From: Schistosoma haematobium
Lineage: Eukaryota > Platyhelminthes > Trematoda > Strigeidida > Schistosomatidae
Direction: 5' to 3'
Length of the DNA stretch: 64,000 bases
Assembly (NCBI RefSeq): GCF_000699445.3
Contig: NC_067201.1
Span: forward strand, 23,575,033-23,639,032
Part shown: in pieces, positions 32,085-44,059 of the stretch
Layout: each line of letters starts with the position of its first letter
Numbering within the stretch: position 1 is the first letter of the stretch
Notes under the pieces: generated by a model
Told to the model about the DNA's origin: nothing
Database searches by the model: none
The model's input: the letters and a program-made list of their open reading frames with translations, nothing else
Position numbers and translations under genes: made by a program

Positions 32085-32374
32085 GGCGAGATTATGATTT
32101 ATGGATGAACCAATCACGTATAAGATAATAGGTCATGAAATTTGGTGCGAAATCCATTCATTCATTTGGATAAATAAAGTTTTGTCATTATAAGCTGATG
32201 TCAGTTCGTGATGAAAACCCTCAATCTAATTTCTAACCTTAACCATCAAATGTAAATCATAATTGTGATTCCTCACACTGGTTTATAACCCTCATTTAGT
32301 CCTAGTTATTAAGTGGATACTCTCATGGCCACTTTAACATTACTCAGTGGTTGTTCATAAATTATGGTCTTACC
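32085..32374. repeat. MM MITE with a perfect 8-bp target duplication
   Basis: Left end GGCGAGATTATGATTTATGG, right end CATAAATTATGGTCTTACC. The 8-mer AAAATTCC lies immediately outside both ends (32077-32084 and 32375-32382). An 8-bp duplication is what Merlin/IS1016-type transposases leave, which supports the link to the Merlin remnant at 5688. Confidence 0.9.
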
Positions 32375-32577
32375 AAAATTCCAACTACCTTTAATTTGTG
32401 TTAAATCACAACGAAATTTCAGTTTCTTCTATTGTCCTTAATTATTTAAGTGAACACAACATTTCCATTAGAAAAAATGAATAAGTAGTTCACTTATGAA
32501 GTGTTGTAGTGATATTTTACACAAATGGAAAAAGGTTTGATTCTGTTTATGGGTTACATTTACTAATGATAATGTCC

Positions 32578-32735
32578 TGGGTCCTGAGTTTCGAACCTCG
32601 CGGGGTGCGGGATCGTGGATGCGCACTGCTGAGTAGTCCCATACTAGGACGAAACGACCATCCAGTGCTTCCAGGTTTTCTATGGTGGTCTAGCTTCAAT
32701 TGGCTCATGATTTCAATCAGTAGTGATAATGTGTT
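32578..32735 (+). mobile_element. HT element, right half only
   Basis: GTTTCGAACCTCGCGGGG (B box), ribozyme at 32623-32668 with stem I GCACTG/CAGTGC and stem II GTCC/GGAC perfect, GAAA intact, but core CTGAGTA (G to T), then right arm TTCTATGGTGGTCTAGCTTC. No left arm or A-box part. Confidence 0.75.
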
Positions 32736-33359
32736 GTTTCGTTTGGTAACTAAACTTCAACTTGATCCTTACAAAGTAACCAAAATTAAGGATTGGTTTA
32801 TATGATTTTACTTGTTAATTAGTGTAAACAGACTAGTCTTATAAAAGATCTGTTACAAGTTGAATATCTCAGTGGTAACTTTTTAAGTTGTTCTACGAGG
32901 ATACAGTTCCAAATCCTACGGAAGACATTAGTTCTCAAGGGTTGGATCAAACGTTTGATGTTAATAAATATCGACTATCAGAAAACTAAGGTGAAGTATA
33001 GTTTTTCCTGTCATTTACTTCCAACCACATAAATGGCTAAATTAACACCAGATGACAAATGAGAGAATTTCCTTCAGTGATCAGTTTATTCCCTTCTAAA
33101 TAGTTATACAATCGCAAACGGGTTTTTTTAAATAACTATCTCTTCCAATGTTAGATGTATGGCAATATAGTATTCAAAAATATAGATGTCTTTTGCTGTA
33201 ATATACATACAGAAAAATGTAGTTTGTTCCAGTTATTGAAAATGGTTCTGTCAATAAACTCAGACTACTATTACATGAAATAAACATTTTAGATTTCTCA
33301 ACATACTGACTAACTGTAAAATTCAATGTTTAAAGTTATTTTCAATGGTGAATTTCTAC
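32736..33359. other. Unassigned stretch
   Basis: No recognised feature. Confidence 0.4.
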
Positions 33360-34580
33360 CTGTTTGTTTCCCGACCGTTGTTGCTACCTTGATGTGGTGG
33401 TCGGGCTTGCCTATCGTGATGAAGCAACCGAGCTATACTGGCTGGAATAACCGTTCCTCAAGGTCCTACCATGTCAAACAGATCGGTTGAAGAGCGGTAA
33501 GATTAAAGGCAGCAAACCCAAGGTCTCAAGGCGAAGTCGTACTGCTGACTGTACAGAGGTGTGATGGCAGTAAGGTGTTTCCTTCAGACAACCAGCATAA
33601 CAGTGATGCTGCTTTCCCATAAGGATAGGTGGGGTTAGAAAAGGTTGACCCTAGAAATGCACACCTAGCCTGATCTCACAGATTTCCGTCTCCGGCTGTA
33701 AGGTCTCAACAGGTGAGGAGCTAACACGAAAATTACTCATAAAATGTCGTGTGCGACCGACCTCATACTGTTGTCCCTTGATCACTGCGGTTACGCTCTC
33801 AGGTCACTAAGACCAGTCAGTCAGTCAGTCAGTCAGCTACAACGTAGGACCAGACACATATATGCATCGGTCCAGGTTGCCATACCGCATTAGCACAGCA
33901 AGATGAACACCGGATTCATAGCAGTGGTTAGGTCAAAGGTGGTAATATATAGGAGAAAGATTGCATATAAGGATACACTACAGGAAGAAAGAATTAGTTA
34001 GTAGAAAGATGTGAAGTGATTTTAATCTCTTAGTTTAAGGAAAGACAGGGAGTGTATACACCTACACCATTGTGATCGATTCTGAGTCATGTCACCAAGA
34101 GTCTCCAGCCATTGGTTACGATAGTCACGCGTACCCTAACCAAGTAATCTGCATCTACCAACATGGCTCAGAGTAGAGGTTAGTGTCCTCAAGCACTGAT
34201 GCCACGTTTTGGTTTGGCCGCCCCCAATTCTCTTCCAACCATCTCTAACACCCGTTAGCATTGCATGACGTGGTGATCGGTGTTCAGGCATACGTAACAC
34301 GTGGCCCAACCATCTCAGTCGATGAAGATTAATAACCTCATCAACTGATCTACCATCATTATCTAATACCCTGCGTCTAACCTCACTATTACTTACCCGG
34401 TGATCCCAACAGACGCTAGCAATATTTCTAAGGCATCTGTGGTCAAATACTAGTAGCTTACGGGTGTCACTAAGACCACCTTTAATTAAATTTCGTTTTC
34501 AGGTACCTCCAGAAGAACCTTTCCACGGTATGGGTGACCGGGAAGTGATGACTTCTAACAACACTCAAGATCACTGTATC
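33360..34580 (+). repeat. RF repeat interrupted by an R1b LINE
   Basis: RF sequence runs 33360-33815 (TTGATGTGGTGGTCGGGCTT, GGTCCTACCATGTCAAACAG, CAACCAGCATAACAGTGATG, AAGGTCTCAACAGGTGAGGA), is interrupted, and resumes at 34466 (CTAAGACCACCTTTAATTAA, GGTACCTCCAGAAGAACC, AACACTCAAGATCACTGTAT). Confidence 0.85.
33816..34465 (-). mobile_element. R1b LINE, 650-bp 5'-truncated insertion with 13-bp target duplication
   Basis: GTCACTAAGACCA is present at 33803-33815 and 34466-34478, and the same site is unoccupied at about 22461-22473 in another RF copy (reverse complement). The insert begins with (GTCA)n and ends within the coding region, minus strand LLVFDHRCLRNIAS-type text. This shows the real 3' tail and the size of duplication made by R1. 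Confidence 0.95.
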
Positions 34581-34829
34581 CAACCTGTTTGTTTTAGAAA
34601 TGTGCTGTTTACGCCTGGTTCTTATCAAACATCTTGTCAAGTCATACAAGTTAATTAAACGAGTAGAACGTATTCAAAGATACAAATGGACAGAAATATT
34701 CTGTCCTAGTTTGAGACTGTAAAATACGGTAAACTCATGATCCGGTACGCCATTAGAATCAATGATCCTTGGACCTCACATTGACTGGGACCTTTTAAGA
34801 TCATTGAGTTTGAATCTAATGAGCAACAT

Positions 34830-35255
34830 TTTAAATAAGACCATGAACTGTCGGATGTTTGACCATCATTTAAAACCTGGAAGCACTGGACGGCCGTTTC
34901 GTTCCCAGTACGAGACTTCTCGGCAGTGCGCATTCATGATCCTGCGAACACTTAACACTTAGACGGCTGAACCGGCATTCAACAGTGTTAATGTCGAATT
35001 TCGACCCATCATTGATGTTGCGTGGCCATCCTCCATTGTCTTCGGTTGGTAACTGCCTTACATCCGATATGTTGAACTCCGTTGATCACGGATTTTTATT
35101 AGAACTCCAACAATTACCTCTCGAAACTATTTACTAATGAGCACTACCGAACAGCTTCGTTCTAGGATGAGACGGCCTTCCAGTAATTCCAGGTTTTCAT
35201 TAGTGGTCTAAAATTGATCGGTTCATGGTCTCAAAACCCAACAATCTCAACAATC
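34830..35255. mobile_element. HT element with both arms, diverged
   Basis: Left arm CCATGAACTGTCGGATGTTT with ribozyme complement (core CCGAGAA on the minus strand; stem III ACGGCCGT and stem I intact). A partly deleted tRNA-like region follows (GGCTGAACCGGCATTCAACA). Then spacer CCTCCATTGTCTTCGGTTGG, and right arm GGATGAGACGGCCTTCCAGT to GGTTCATGGTCTCAAAACCC. Confidence 0.7.
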
Positions 35256-35909
35256 CTATTCTGGGAACTCTAGTGAATAATAATTACCTTAATTTATAGG
35301 TGTCTTCAAAGCAACTTAAGCTAATGGATATGTAGTTATCTAACTAACATATTCATATTGTTGATCATATTAAGCAGACCATGCTGTAAGATTTAATTTG
35401 TCCTACAGATATTCTACTAGAAATGTAAATGGGATATTGGTGACCCCAGAGTCTATGTCGATTAATTAATTAGTCAGAACCAAGAAACTTAGGCTTTATG
35501 CCGATCAATATTGAGTGTTTTATCGAAATCAATAAAAGTTGAGTCATACTAATAATAATGTCCTTCAATTGACAGGTCAAATGCAATAGGGATTGTCTAC
35601 AGACACATCAAACCGGATTAACGTGGGAGTAGGAGCTCAGCAACGATTTGATTGGTTAGTTATATACATGATTAACCATCACGTCCTAGAAGCTTGGAAT
35701 GACTCATTACTGAAATTGAGGTGGTTACTCTTCGGTAGAAAAATCTTGATCCTTATTACTGGCACAATTTGACTGTTCTCATTTTAAAAAAACATAAAGT
35801 ATTAAAGTTTTATAACTTGAAGTATCCGTTGCATTTTGTTCTTCGATTTCATTTGCTGGTTGTTCTTTTTCATTTCATTTCCTAAGTTGATCTTTTGATA
35901 ACTATTAAT
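35256..35909. other. Unassigned stretch
   Basis: No recognised feature. Confidence 0.4.
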
Positions 35910-36178
35910 AATTTCGTGAATTGGTTGAAGTTGAACATTAACACCGTTGAATGCCTGCCAGCTCAGTGGTCTAGAGGTTAGGTGCTCGCGCACGGGACCG
36001 ACAGGTCCTGGGTTCGAATCTCGCGAGGCGGGATCATAGATGCGCACTGTTGAGGAGTCGTGTAATAGGACGAAACGGCCATTCGGTGTTTCCAGGTATT
36101 CCATGGTTGTCTAACTTCAATTGACTCATGATCTCAACTATTAAAATTACTATAATATCCACAAAAGCCCCTTCTAAT
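35910..36178 (+). mobile_element. HT element lacking the left arm
   Basis: Begins TTTCGTGAATTGGTTGAAGT. Best-kept tRNA-like module of the family: GCCAGCTCAGTGGTCTAGAG and CCTGGGTTCGAATCTCGCG. Ribozyme core TTGAGGA (first C changed). Right arm complete to the tip, ATCTCAACTATTAAAATTAC and ACAAAAGCCCCTTCTAAT, the exact complement of left-arm tips elsewhere. Confidence 0.8.
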
Positions 36179-36539
36179 ATTAATTTAATTGTAAATAATT
36201 TGTTTAATATTGTAGAAATGTCTTATCTTTTGTCATGGTCTTACCAAATTGATCAATTTGGGTTGATGTATACGTTTACTGTATTCTAGATTCTCTATCA
36301 CTGAATGATACATTTTTTTGTTTCAAATGTTTCATAACCAAACAGATTTGGAACTTCCGGACAAAATTATAGAGGTTTTCATTATCCACTAGTTTTTCTT
36401 TTTGATATAGCAGTCTACTTGTTAAGTAGTTATAATCCTAGTAGGTTTAGTCAAAAAAAATAACATTTTATGTTAGTTAATAAATTCCTATGAAATCTGC
36501 TCAAAGTACCTTTCATAAGGCTTGCAAAAAAAACAACTG
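36179..36539. other. Unassigned stretch
   Basis: No recognised feature. Confidence 0.4.
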
Positions 36540-37050
36540 ACTACTTACTTACTCCTGTTACTCCTTGTGGAGGAGCATAGGCCGCCCACCAGCAATCGCC
36601 ATCCAACCCTGTCCTGAGTAATTCTTTCCAGCTCATTCCAGTTGTTGTTCATCCTTTTCGTGTCTGCTTTCGACTCCTGAAGCAGATTTGTCTTTGACCT
36701 TCCTCTACTCCATTTTTATTCAAGATTACAAGTTAGGGATTGCCTCGTGATTCAGCTTGATGATTTAAACAACGTATGCCCTATCCACTTCCGACATGTT
36801 TTCCTAATTTCCTCTTTAGCTGTAATCTAGTTTGTTCTTTCCCATAGTAGGTTGTTGCTGAATCTTGCGTAGGCAACTATTCATAAATACTTGTAACTTC
36901 TTGATGATGGTTGTATTAGTTCTCCAAGTTTCAGCTCCGTACAATAGAACCTTCTTGACGTTCGTATTGAAGATTCTGACTTTGATATTGGTTGACAGTT
37001 GTTTTGAATTCCATATGTTCAATGCATTCTGTCTTACAACATATTGCAAT
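36540..37050 (-). mobile_element. R2 LINE, 3' fragment
   Basis: CTACTTACTTACTCCTGTTA with GTGGAGGAGCATAGGCCGCC at the tail side. Minus strand in one frame from 37049: ALNIWNSKQLSTNIKVRIFN, TNVKKVLLYGAETWRT, LQVFMNSCLRKIQ, then broken. About 35 bases internally deleted near 36855 relative to the copy at 62600. Confidence 0.8.
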
Positions 37051-37261
37051 GTTGGAAAAGATAAGCATAATGAAATGAAATCTAAGATCGAAATATCTTA
37101 TTACTCGGATCAATATGATTATTTGAATCTTACCAAAGTTGAAATTATGTCCACATCTCATAATTAGAATAAACAAATCTTTATTCGTGTTAAAATAAAG
37201 TACCACAGCATCTACATTAGCCAGATCTCTTAACAAATAGTAGTCTACTGGTTAAATCAGT

Positions 37262-38330
37262 TGTCAGTCAGTAGCAACGTGGAACTTCGTACGTACGTAC
37301 ATCAGTTCGAGTTTCCATACCACAATAGCACAAAGATACAATTGTCCATTCAAATCCCATAGTGGTAGAAGTAGTAAAAGTATAAGCAGTAATCGGAAAC
37401 ATTAAGGTTTGAAGGTGTTATTCAAGGAGTATAATCCAGTGAAATAAATTTGGAAAGAGAAAAAAGAAATGGACATGAAGAATTCAGAAGATTAGAATTT
37501 TGGAGAACACAAAGAGTGGATGTACCTGCACCATTGCCAACGATTTTGAGCAATGTCATTCATGGTCTCTAACCATCGATTGCTATAATCTCGTGGATCC
37601 CAACCAGGTAGTAGGTGTAGATCTAACAACATAGCTCAGTCCACTTGTCAGTGACTTCATGGATTTGTGCCACGTTTTTGGTCTGACCGCTCCTAACTTT
37701 CTTCCAACCTACTCCTACACCATAAAACATCTCACATCTGTGGATGTGCATGCCTAACACGTGTCCCAACCATCTCAACTGACAAAGTTTCACCACTTCA
37801 TCAATTGACTCGCCATTCTTTCCTAACAACTGCATTACTTACTCGGTGGTCACAAGATAGACGAGCAATGCTTCGAAGACACCTATGATCAAATTCTAGT
37901 AACCTACTAATATCCTCTACTCTTACTGGCTATTTTTCACAGTCATAAATTAGGATGGAACAAACTTCTGATCAGTAAACTTGTCATTTGATTGATAGAT
38001 GGATATCGCGTCTAAACCATAAATAACGCAAATTGGCAAAGGCTAGACGAGCCTTCTATATCCGTGCTGAGATTTCATCACACACTAGACCACAAGGGCT
38101 GGTGAAACTCCTAAGATAAGTGAAGCGGTCGACACGCTCAACTATTTCACTCCTTATCATTAGTTCGGGTGTCGATGCAACCCAATCCTGAAGCAACATT
38201 TTTCATTTCGAGGTGGAGAATAGCATCCCTAACATGCTTGCATTGTTGCTTAGAGTGGTCAGAAGACTACGTTTTGTCAGCGTCTTCACCAAATAGAACT
38301 ATGTCATCGGCATATTCTAAGTCAAATGAA
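37262..38330 (-). mobile_element. R1c LINE fragment
   Basis: TGTCAGTCAGTAGCAACG at the tail. Minus-strand remnants: QLRWLGHVLGMHIH, GVGVGWKKVRSGQTKN; further up ISTRIQKARLAFANLRYLWF-like text and ELAYSEYADDIVLFGEDAD in a broken frame near 38270-38325. A 12-15 codon deletion is present around 37735. Dead copy retaining the YADD region. Confidence 0.85.
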
Positions 38331-38873
38331 TTGGCTCATAATGAATAAATTGCAAGTTCGAGCTTCGATTCATGTACTTCATTTTACTTCACCGTTCTGC
38401 ATTAACACACAAACAACACAATTGATGTACTTTACATAAACTTGTACTCAATAGACACAGACTCAATCTACCTGTCTTTCACATATCTTTACTTAATCGA
38501 TTATTTCTAAACTAATGTAAATAATCAAAAGGTTTCTATCTTTTCTATTCATTTACTACTGTCTAATTGTTAACACTCTTACTATTAATGATATTTATTG
38601 GAAAACTTATTAATGAACATTTTCACTTTATCATTATGTAATGAATCTATAAATAACTATGGTCAATAACTAGATCCTGACATTTCAAGAAATTCTATAC
38701 TGTCATTGTATTCAATATTATTTTCTTCATTTCCAATATACTTTAATTGTTTGCTTGTCTTTTTCTTCTTTTTGATGGCTTATTTTTCAGTTGATGGTTT
38801 GTGTTTATTATTGTTCTTTGTATGTATGTTTTACTTTAATCTTCATCAATAAATAGACAGTTCCACCTAAGGT
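38331..38873. other. Unassigned stretch
   Basis: No recognised feature. Confidence 0.4.
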
Positions 38874-39385
38874 TGTTATAACTTGTGACTCCCGCGCCCT
38901 GCTAATGTATAACGTAACGACACCGCCAACTAGAGAACAGTGACCTATCGATCGGATTAATGACGCATAAACCCGTATGAGCAGTCTAGAGTACTTATTG
39001 GTCCTGCTTCCTGCCTAGCCCAGCCAGTTAAGTCCAGAACACAAATCTCAGCCTCTGCGATATGAAGTATTTATTTCAAGCATACTCGGTTTACATACCA
39101 ACCAGGCAGACCACATCGTACCAATAAAATAGGAAACAACGTTTATACAAGAATTAGCCAAATGTGGCTGTGAATGGGGAGGTAGTAATTAATGGACAGG
39201 GCATAATTCAAGAATGGTTAATCGTATAATAATAGTTCATGGGTCAAAATAAAGCTCATAATAAGAGGGTCAGGAATATATATAACTTGGTTATTTAACA
39301 ATTATACGATAAAAATGTACGTATAGTATTGATCCATAAATGGATCCCAAAAGTTACCATTCATTATGCTTATCGGGACATAACA
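38874..39385 (-). repeat. Solo LTR (LTR-G family), 512 bp
   Basis: Ends TGTTAT and ATAACA are perfect inverted tips. The flanking pentamers are AAGGT (38869-38873) and AAAGT (39386-39390), a duplication with one difference. On the minus strand it is colinear with 19213-19983. No internal domain adjoins it, hence a solo LTR left by recombination. Confidence 0.8.
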
Positions 39386-39465
39386 AAAGTCTAAAATAAA
39401 AGGAGCGGGATTCGAATTTAGGGATCTGATCATTTGTATTAGAGGGTTTTAATAATTATAGGATC

Positions 39466-39695
39466 ATTATTAGAAGGGGTTTTGTAGAGATTTTTTAGAA
39501 ATTTCAGTGGTTGGAATCATGAGTCAATTGAAGCTAGACAACCATGGAAAACCTTGAAGCACTGGACGGCCGTTTCTTCCTATTGTGAGACTCCTCAACA
39601 GTGCGCATCCACGACCCGGCCTCGCGGGGTTAAGCGCTTGCACGCGAGACTGCTAGGTCCTGCATTCGAACCCCGTGGGGCAGGGTCGTGGATAA
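39466..39695. mobile_element. HT element, left arm plus rearranged tRNA-like module
   Basis: Tip ATTAGAAGGGGTTTTGTAGA, arm to CCATGGAAAACC, ribozyme complement (minus strand core TTGAGGA, stem III ACGGCCGT, stem I GCACTG/CAGTGC). Then CGACCCGGCCTCGCGGGG flips into the plus-oriented module TTAAGCGCTTGCACGCGAGA and GCATTCGAACCCCGTGGGG. The flip makes a short internal palindrome. Confidence 0.7.
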
Positions 39696-40274
39696 GATAA
39701 ATAAATCAAAGCTCTAATCATAAACTAGTTCTATTTCGTGTGTATGTTTTCAATATTTGCAAATAAGTTGACTCAAGGCTGGTCGCGTTGTGTTGACGTG
39801 TCATTAGTTAGACACAACAACAAGGTCATAGAGGCTGATAATTTGATCAGCAATTTTATCACGTGATATTTGATGGGTCATAGGATATCACAACGATCTA
39901 GTTCATTTACGTTGTCACGTGACTATCACTCATTTTATCAGTGAAATACTAATTTGATACACACTTCCTGGATTGCGATGAATCTTTTAACTGATATCAA
40001 TGCCATGACAACAATTTACCAACACATGAAAGTATTTAAATAAGGTAAAATTCACTGAATTTCTTAAATTTATGGATACTTTACACCACAGGTATAATTT
40101 TGGAAACGGCGAAGTATGAAATACATAGCTTTGTGTTTAATTAATTAAAACTTCAGTAGTGCTCATTTACCACTCTGTCAGTTTGTGAGTCTAGCATGAA
40201 TGCTTACATATTCATTATATAAAACAAAAATACCAGTAAATATCTTGAAATGATTTATATAAAACGTATTAATA
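39696..40274. other. Unassigned stretch
   Basis: No recognised feature. Confidence 0.4.
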
Positions 40275-40375
40275 TTAGAGTCGTGGACACACACTGTTAT
40301 CGAGTTCCTTACTACGACTCAAACAGCCATTTAGTGCTTCATGGTCCCCAATGGTTATCTAACTAAGAGTAGTTC
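40275..40375 (+). repeat. HT element, right-arm relic
   Basis: GTCGTGGACACACACTGTTA, GACTCAAACAGCCATTTAGT and CCCCAATGGTTATCTAACT match the ribozyme and right arm, with the core destroyed. Confidence 0.55.
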
Positions 40376-41117
40376 GCATGACGAACCTTATAGATCAAAT
40401 GGTCTATCAGTACAGTATCCTACAAGATAACACTGTTGATACTTCAGACAGTTTTCATCTGAGTTTATATTCAGAGAAATTTGAATCAACTTCAATTCAT
40501 CAATATCATTTCAGGTTTATGGTGTTGTGAATTCATGAATTCGAATGAATTCATATTACTCTAACATTACAGTTCAGTTAATGTGACTTCATTGGAATCA
40601 ATACCAAGAGAATTTCGTCTCTGTGAACTTTGCGTTATACTTCAGGAACTCATTGAGTGCCTTCAACGAATTGTGTTTTTAATATAATGGGGATTTTCCA
40701 GAGACCAAGAGAATTGTATTAATCTTATAAGCAAAATATTACATAACACCACGATCAAACTATATGTAGTAATAGTAGTAGCATTGGAGTTATAGATGTG
40801 GAAATGATTTCCAAAAAAATATTTTAGAAAATCTCCGATGTTTATTAAAACAATGATAATCTGGATGTGATGAAGATAATTGTCTTTCAGTAAATGTTGT
40901 GTTTTGATATTCATATGCCTTTACTGTGTTATTACTATTATTGTTTCTAATGCTCTAAACACATGAAGCATTTAGTTGACACTCATTATCCAACTTTACT
41001 AAACCTTACTTAATCTATATAATGTATGTCTTAGATAATCTTCATCCAATTGTTTGATGTAATTTGTAATTCTATGATAATAATTTCTCTCACACTATGT
41101 TAATTATATTTATCAGT
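40376..41117. other. Unassigned stretch
   Basis: No recognised feature. Confidence 0.4.
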
Positions 41118-41320
41118 ATAAGGTTGTTGTGGAGATTACTAAATTATTGATTAAGATCATGAACTGATTAATGTTAAACCACCATTAAAAAAGCTGGAAG
41201 CACTGGATGGCCGTTTCGTCCTAATATGGGAATCCTCACTAGTGCGTATCCACGATCCCACTCGTGGGATTCGAACCCAGGGCCTTCAGTCTCGCGTGCG
41301 AACGCTTAACCTTATTCTCA
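41118..41320. mobile_element. HT element, left arm and B-box part
   Basis: GTTGTTGTGGAGATTACTAA, GGAAGCACTGGATGGCCGTT, ribozyme complement (minus strand core GTGAGGA, first base changed), CACTCGTGGGATTCGAACCC and GCGAACGCTTAACCTT. A further short arm fragment follows at 41395-41465. Confidence 0.7.
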
Positions 41321-41465
41321 TTAATAGTAATGTGACATTTTTATCTACCATATAAACTGTATACGGGTGATTTGAAGAGTAATGAAATTGTTATATTGAG
41401 ATTGTGAGTTGATATAATTTAGAGGATCATTTTAATACTTGGAAGCACTGGTCAGCTGTTTTATT

Positions 41466-42446
41466 TTAATTTGTGTGTTATTAATTGTGTGGATTTACAT
41501 TTCTGCCACTGTACTATCCTTTTACAGTAACAGTTTGCTTGTTTTACACTGAGCTAGTATTGACTGTCTTTCATTATTTTCTATCGGTTCCTTCTTCACA
41601 TACAACACGGTTGAATTACACTGATCACGGTTTTTTTAAAATTTGAATACAGGAATTAACCTCTCTGATTTAAACACCAGTAGATGCTCAATGATGATCA
41701 GAATGTGATTAGAGCGGTTACAAATATTACTATGCTAGGAATCATTGACATTTGTTTCGTATAGTTAACATCTCATTATATTCTTCATATTCTTCACATA
41801 ACTTATTCATAACTAACTGTACTTTATCACTGAAATTCATTGACTTATCGGTCAATTGTCATCATTTACAATTGATTTCTATGAAAGTAAATTATACAAA
41901 AAAAAAGAAAGAAATATTCTGAGTACATTACATTACTAATGATAGTAATAGTAACTATACATGTACTACTAAATATTCTTTTCTTTTCGTTGGTGAAGTG
42001 ATTCATTCAATATAGTACCTACTATATATTACAATATGTAAAATGTCATTATGACAAAATGAATAGTTTTACACATTTTTCTTCTCTTCTCTTTTCTTTT
42101 CTTTTCTTTTCTCTTCTTTTTTTCTATAAAATAAAAAGAATAAGACAACATTCTTGATAATGGATTAATGAATCATTATTTCTATGGTAAAAAAAAGAAG
42201 AATTGAAATCTCTTCATTGATAGTGTTGAAAAGAAATAAAAATAAAATGAGTCATTTACTTATCCATTTTATTTGTCGTTAAAATAGAGACATTCAATGT
42301 GAAATTTATCAGTTGACTTAGTTACTAACATTGTTCAGATTTTTTTTTTCTGTATCTTTTTTTCTTAAAAAAAAGGGAACGGACACGTATCCAAATGTAC
42401 ACACATGCACACACATACTGATAGAATACATTTCTGTATCTCTATG
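41466..42446. other. Unassigned stretch with a pyrimidine tract
   Basis: CTTTTCTTTTCTTTT-type tract at 42083-42122 and A-rich stretches around 41900 and 42190. No gene seen. Confidence 0.5.
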
Positions 42447-42970
42447 CCCTGAAATGCCCTGGTACGACTGAAAGTGTGGAGAGTCCGCTCTCCCTCTCGA
42501 AATGCTCTCACATAGCCACGTGCATACAACCATTACCAGGGAAGTCCTAATCACTGCCTTGTCGCACTACAGGTGTTGTTTACGAAATTGAGAGGAAGAA
42601 AAGTGAATGTACAGCAGGGGCTTAAACCGGTTTGGTAGATATGGAGGATTCACGTAGGGGAGTTGAAAAACCCCGATTCCAAACCAATGGTGCACATAGA
42701 ATCCAGGATCCTGAGGAAACAAATCATATATGAACCAATCATTGGTCACCGTCTACTATGAGACTGTATCTCCTGATGTTGGTCCACTGCCTTATGGATC
42801 AGACCTATAAGTGAAAGGCTCGGAGTAGGGTCTCCTAAGAAAACTGCTTGCTTCGGTTTGGGCACCCATGCAGTATCCCAGCCCTCACATAAATCGAATG
42901 ATATATATGGTACATATCTATTTCGTGCCTCCTTATTACCAATGTTTATGTATTTAAATAAATTAATAAT
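42447..42970 (+). repeat. RA repeat, near-complete copy
   Basis: From CCCTGAAATGCCCTGGTACG to TTTATGTATTTAAATAAATT. Landmarks as in the other copies. Confidence 0.85.
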
Positions 42971-43589
42971 AGGTAAAAGTATACTTTATCCATCAGACAG
43001 ACAGAATCTGGAACATAATGTTTACGTGAAATTCAAATATTGTGTATAACGAGTAATAGAAATACCTTAGTATACTATTGAAAACATTTAAAATGAGTAT
43101 GAACATTTATTTTTTATAGCCATAGAATGAAATGATGGTTGTAATAGTATCAAATGTTTAATTCTGTATTATTATTTTGTATGTAACGGGTAAATGAACT
43201 CGTACTGTGAATTCTAGTTTCTTACACTGTTAATCTTAAAGTAAACTTCAACTCGATAGCAATCTTTAGATTTTTGAGTGAAATATTTTCATCTAAATGT
43301 TCATAAAGAATGTTCGCATTATATTTGATATGAATTCACGATGAAAACCTAAACCCTGAATACTTAACTTTATCTGCAAAAGGACATGGAAACTTTTAAA
43401 ATTCTGTGTTGTATTCTTTTATTGACTTAAAAATATAGACAGACTATATTCATGAGAACAAGTTAATATTGTCGTTGTTGTCTTTTTGAATATACAGGCA
43501 AAGGAAATTGTCGAAGTCATTTTACTCTATGTAGTATTATTGTTTTTGTATTGTACAAGCTAGTGGCTATTTGAACTAAGTAGTTAAGT
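42971..43589. other. Unassigned stretch, with a small MM-like piece
   Basis: 43329-43375 (TGATATGAATTCACGATGAA, AACCTAAACCCTGAAT) resembles the interior of MM MITEs. The rest is unassigned. Confidence 0.4.
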
Positions 43590-43730
43590 GAATAATGTGA
43601 TGGCGTTTGAAGCGAAATATACTGGGATCGAGTCTTGGAGTGAACATCAACTCTAGGTTTCAGGTAAATCCAGCTGACGTGACCCAAATAGGACGAAACG
43701 GGCGTTCTAGAATCTACTGCTGGCCTTTGT
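43590..43730 (+). mobile_element. Sm-alpha element, plus orientation, ribozyme core damaged
   Basis: GTGATGGCGTTTGAAGCGAA, TACTGGGATCGAGTCTTGGA (B box), then the hammerhead: stem I strand AAATCCAG, CTGACGT where CTGACGA is required, GAAA intact, GGGCGTTC at the cleavage region, CTACTGCTGGCC end. Probably inactive. Confidence 0.75.
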
Positions 43731-44059
43731 CTATCTTTCCACTTTTTGTTTGTCTAAAAATGATAACAAATCCACCTAGGCTTTTTTTCTCAATCTCGCA
43801 TCTCTATACTCCCATCTTTATCCTGTTCGATTTGAAGGAAAAAATGAAATGACTGAAATTTTTGACAATTTTCCTTAGTGGAATTTTTTTGAAAGTTTTT
43901 TTAACCGAATACTTTCTTTCTGGTCTGGTCATAAATTCTAATTCATTTTAGGTTATGGCAATGTGATACGATTGTAGCTAGCTACTAAACACAAAACCCT
44001 GTCTTTAATAGTCTTATACGCATTGTTTGGTTCAAATTAACACTGAGACACAAGTCAAT
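43731..44059. other. Unassigned stretch
   Basis: No recognised feature. Confidence 0.4.

Noticed and set aside
17335..43730. Calling every Sm-alpha copy an active ribozyme
   Set aside because: Copies at 18675, 20290, 25592 and 43590 carry changes in CTGANGA or GAAA that abolish the catalytic core.
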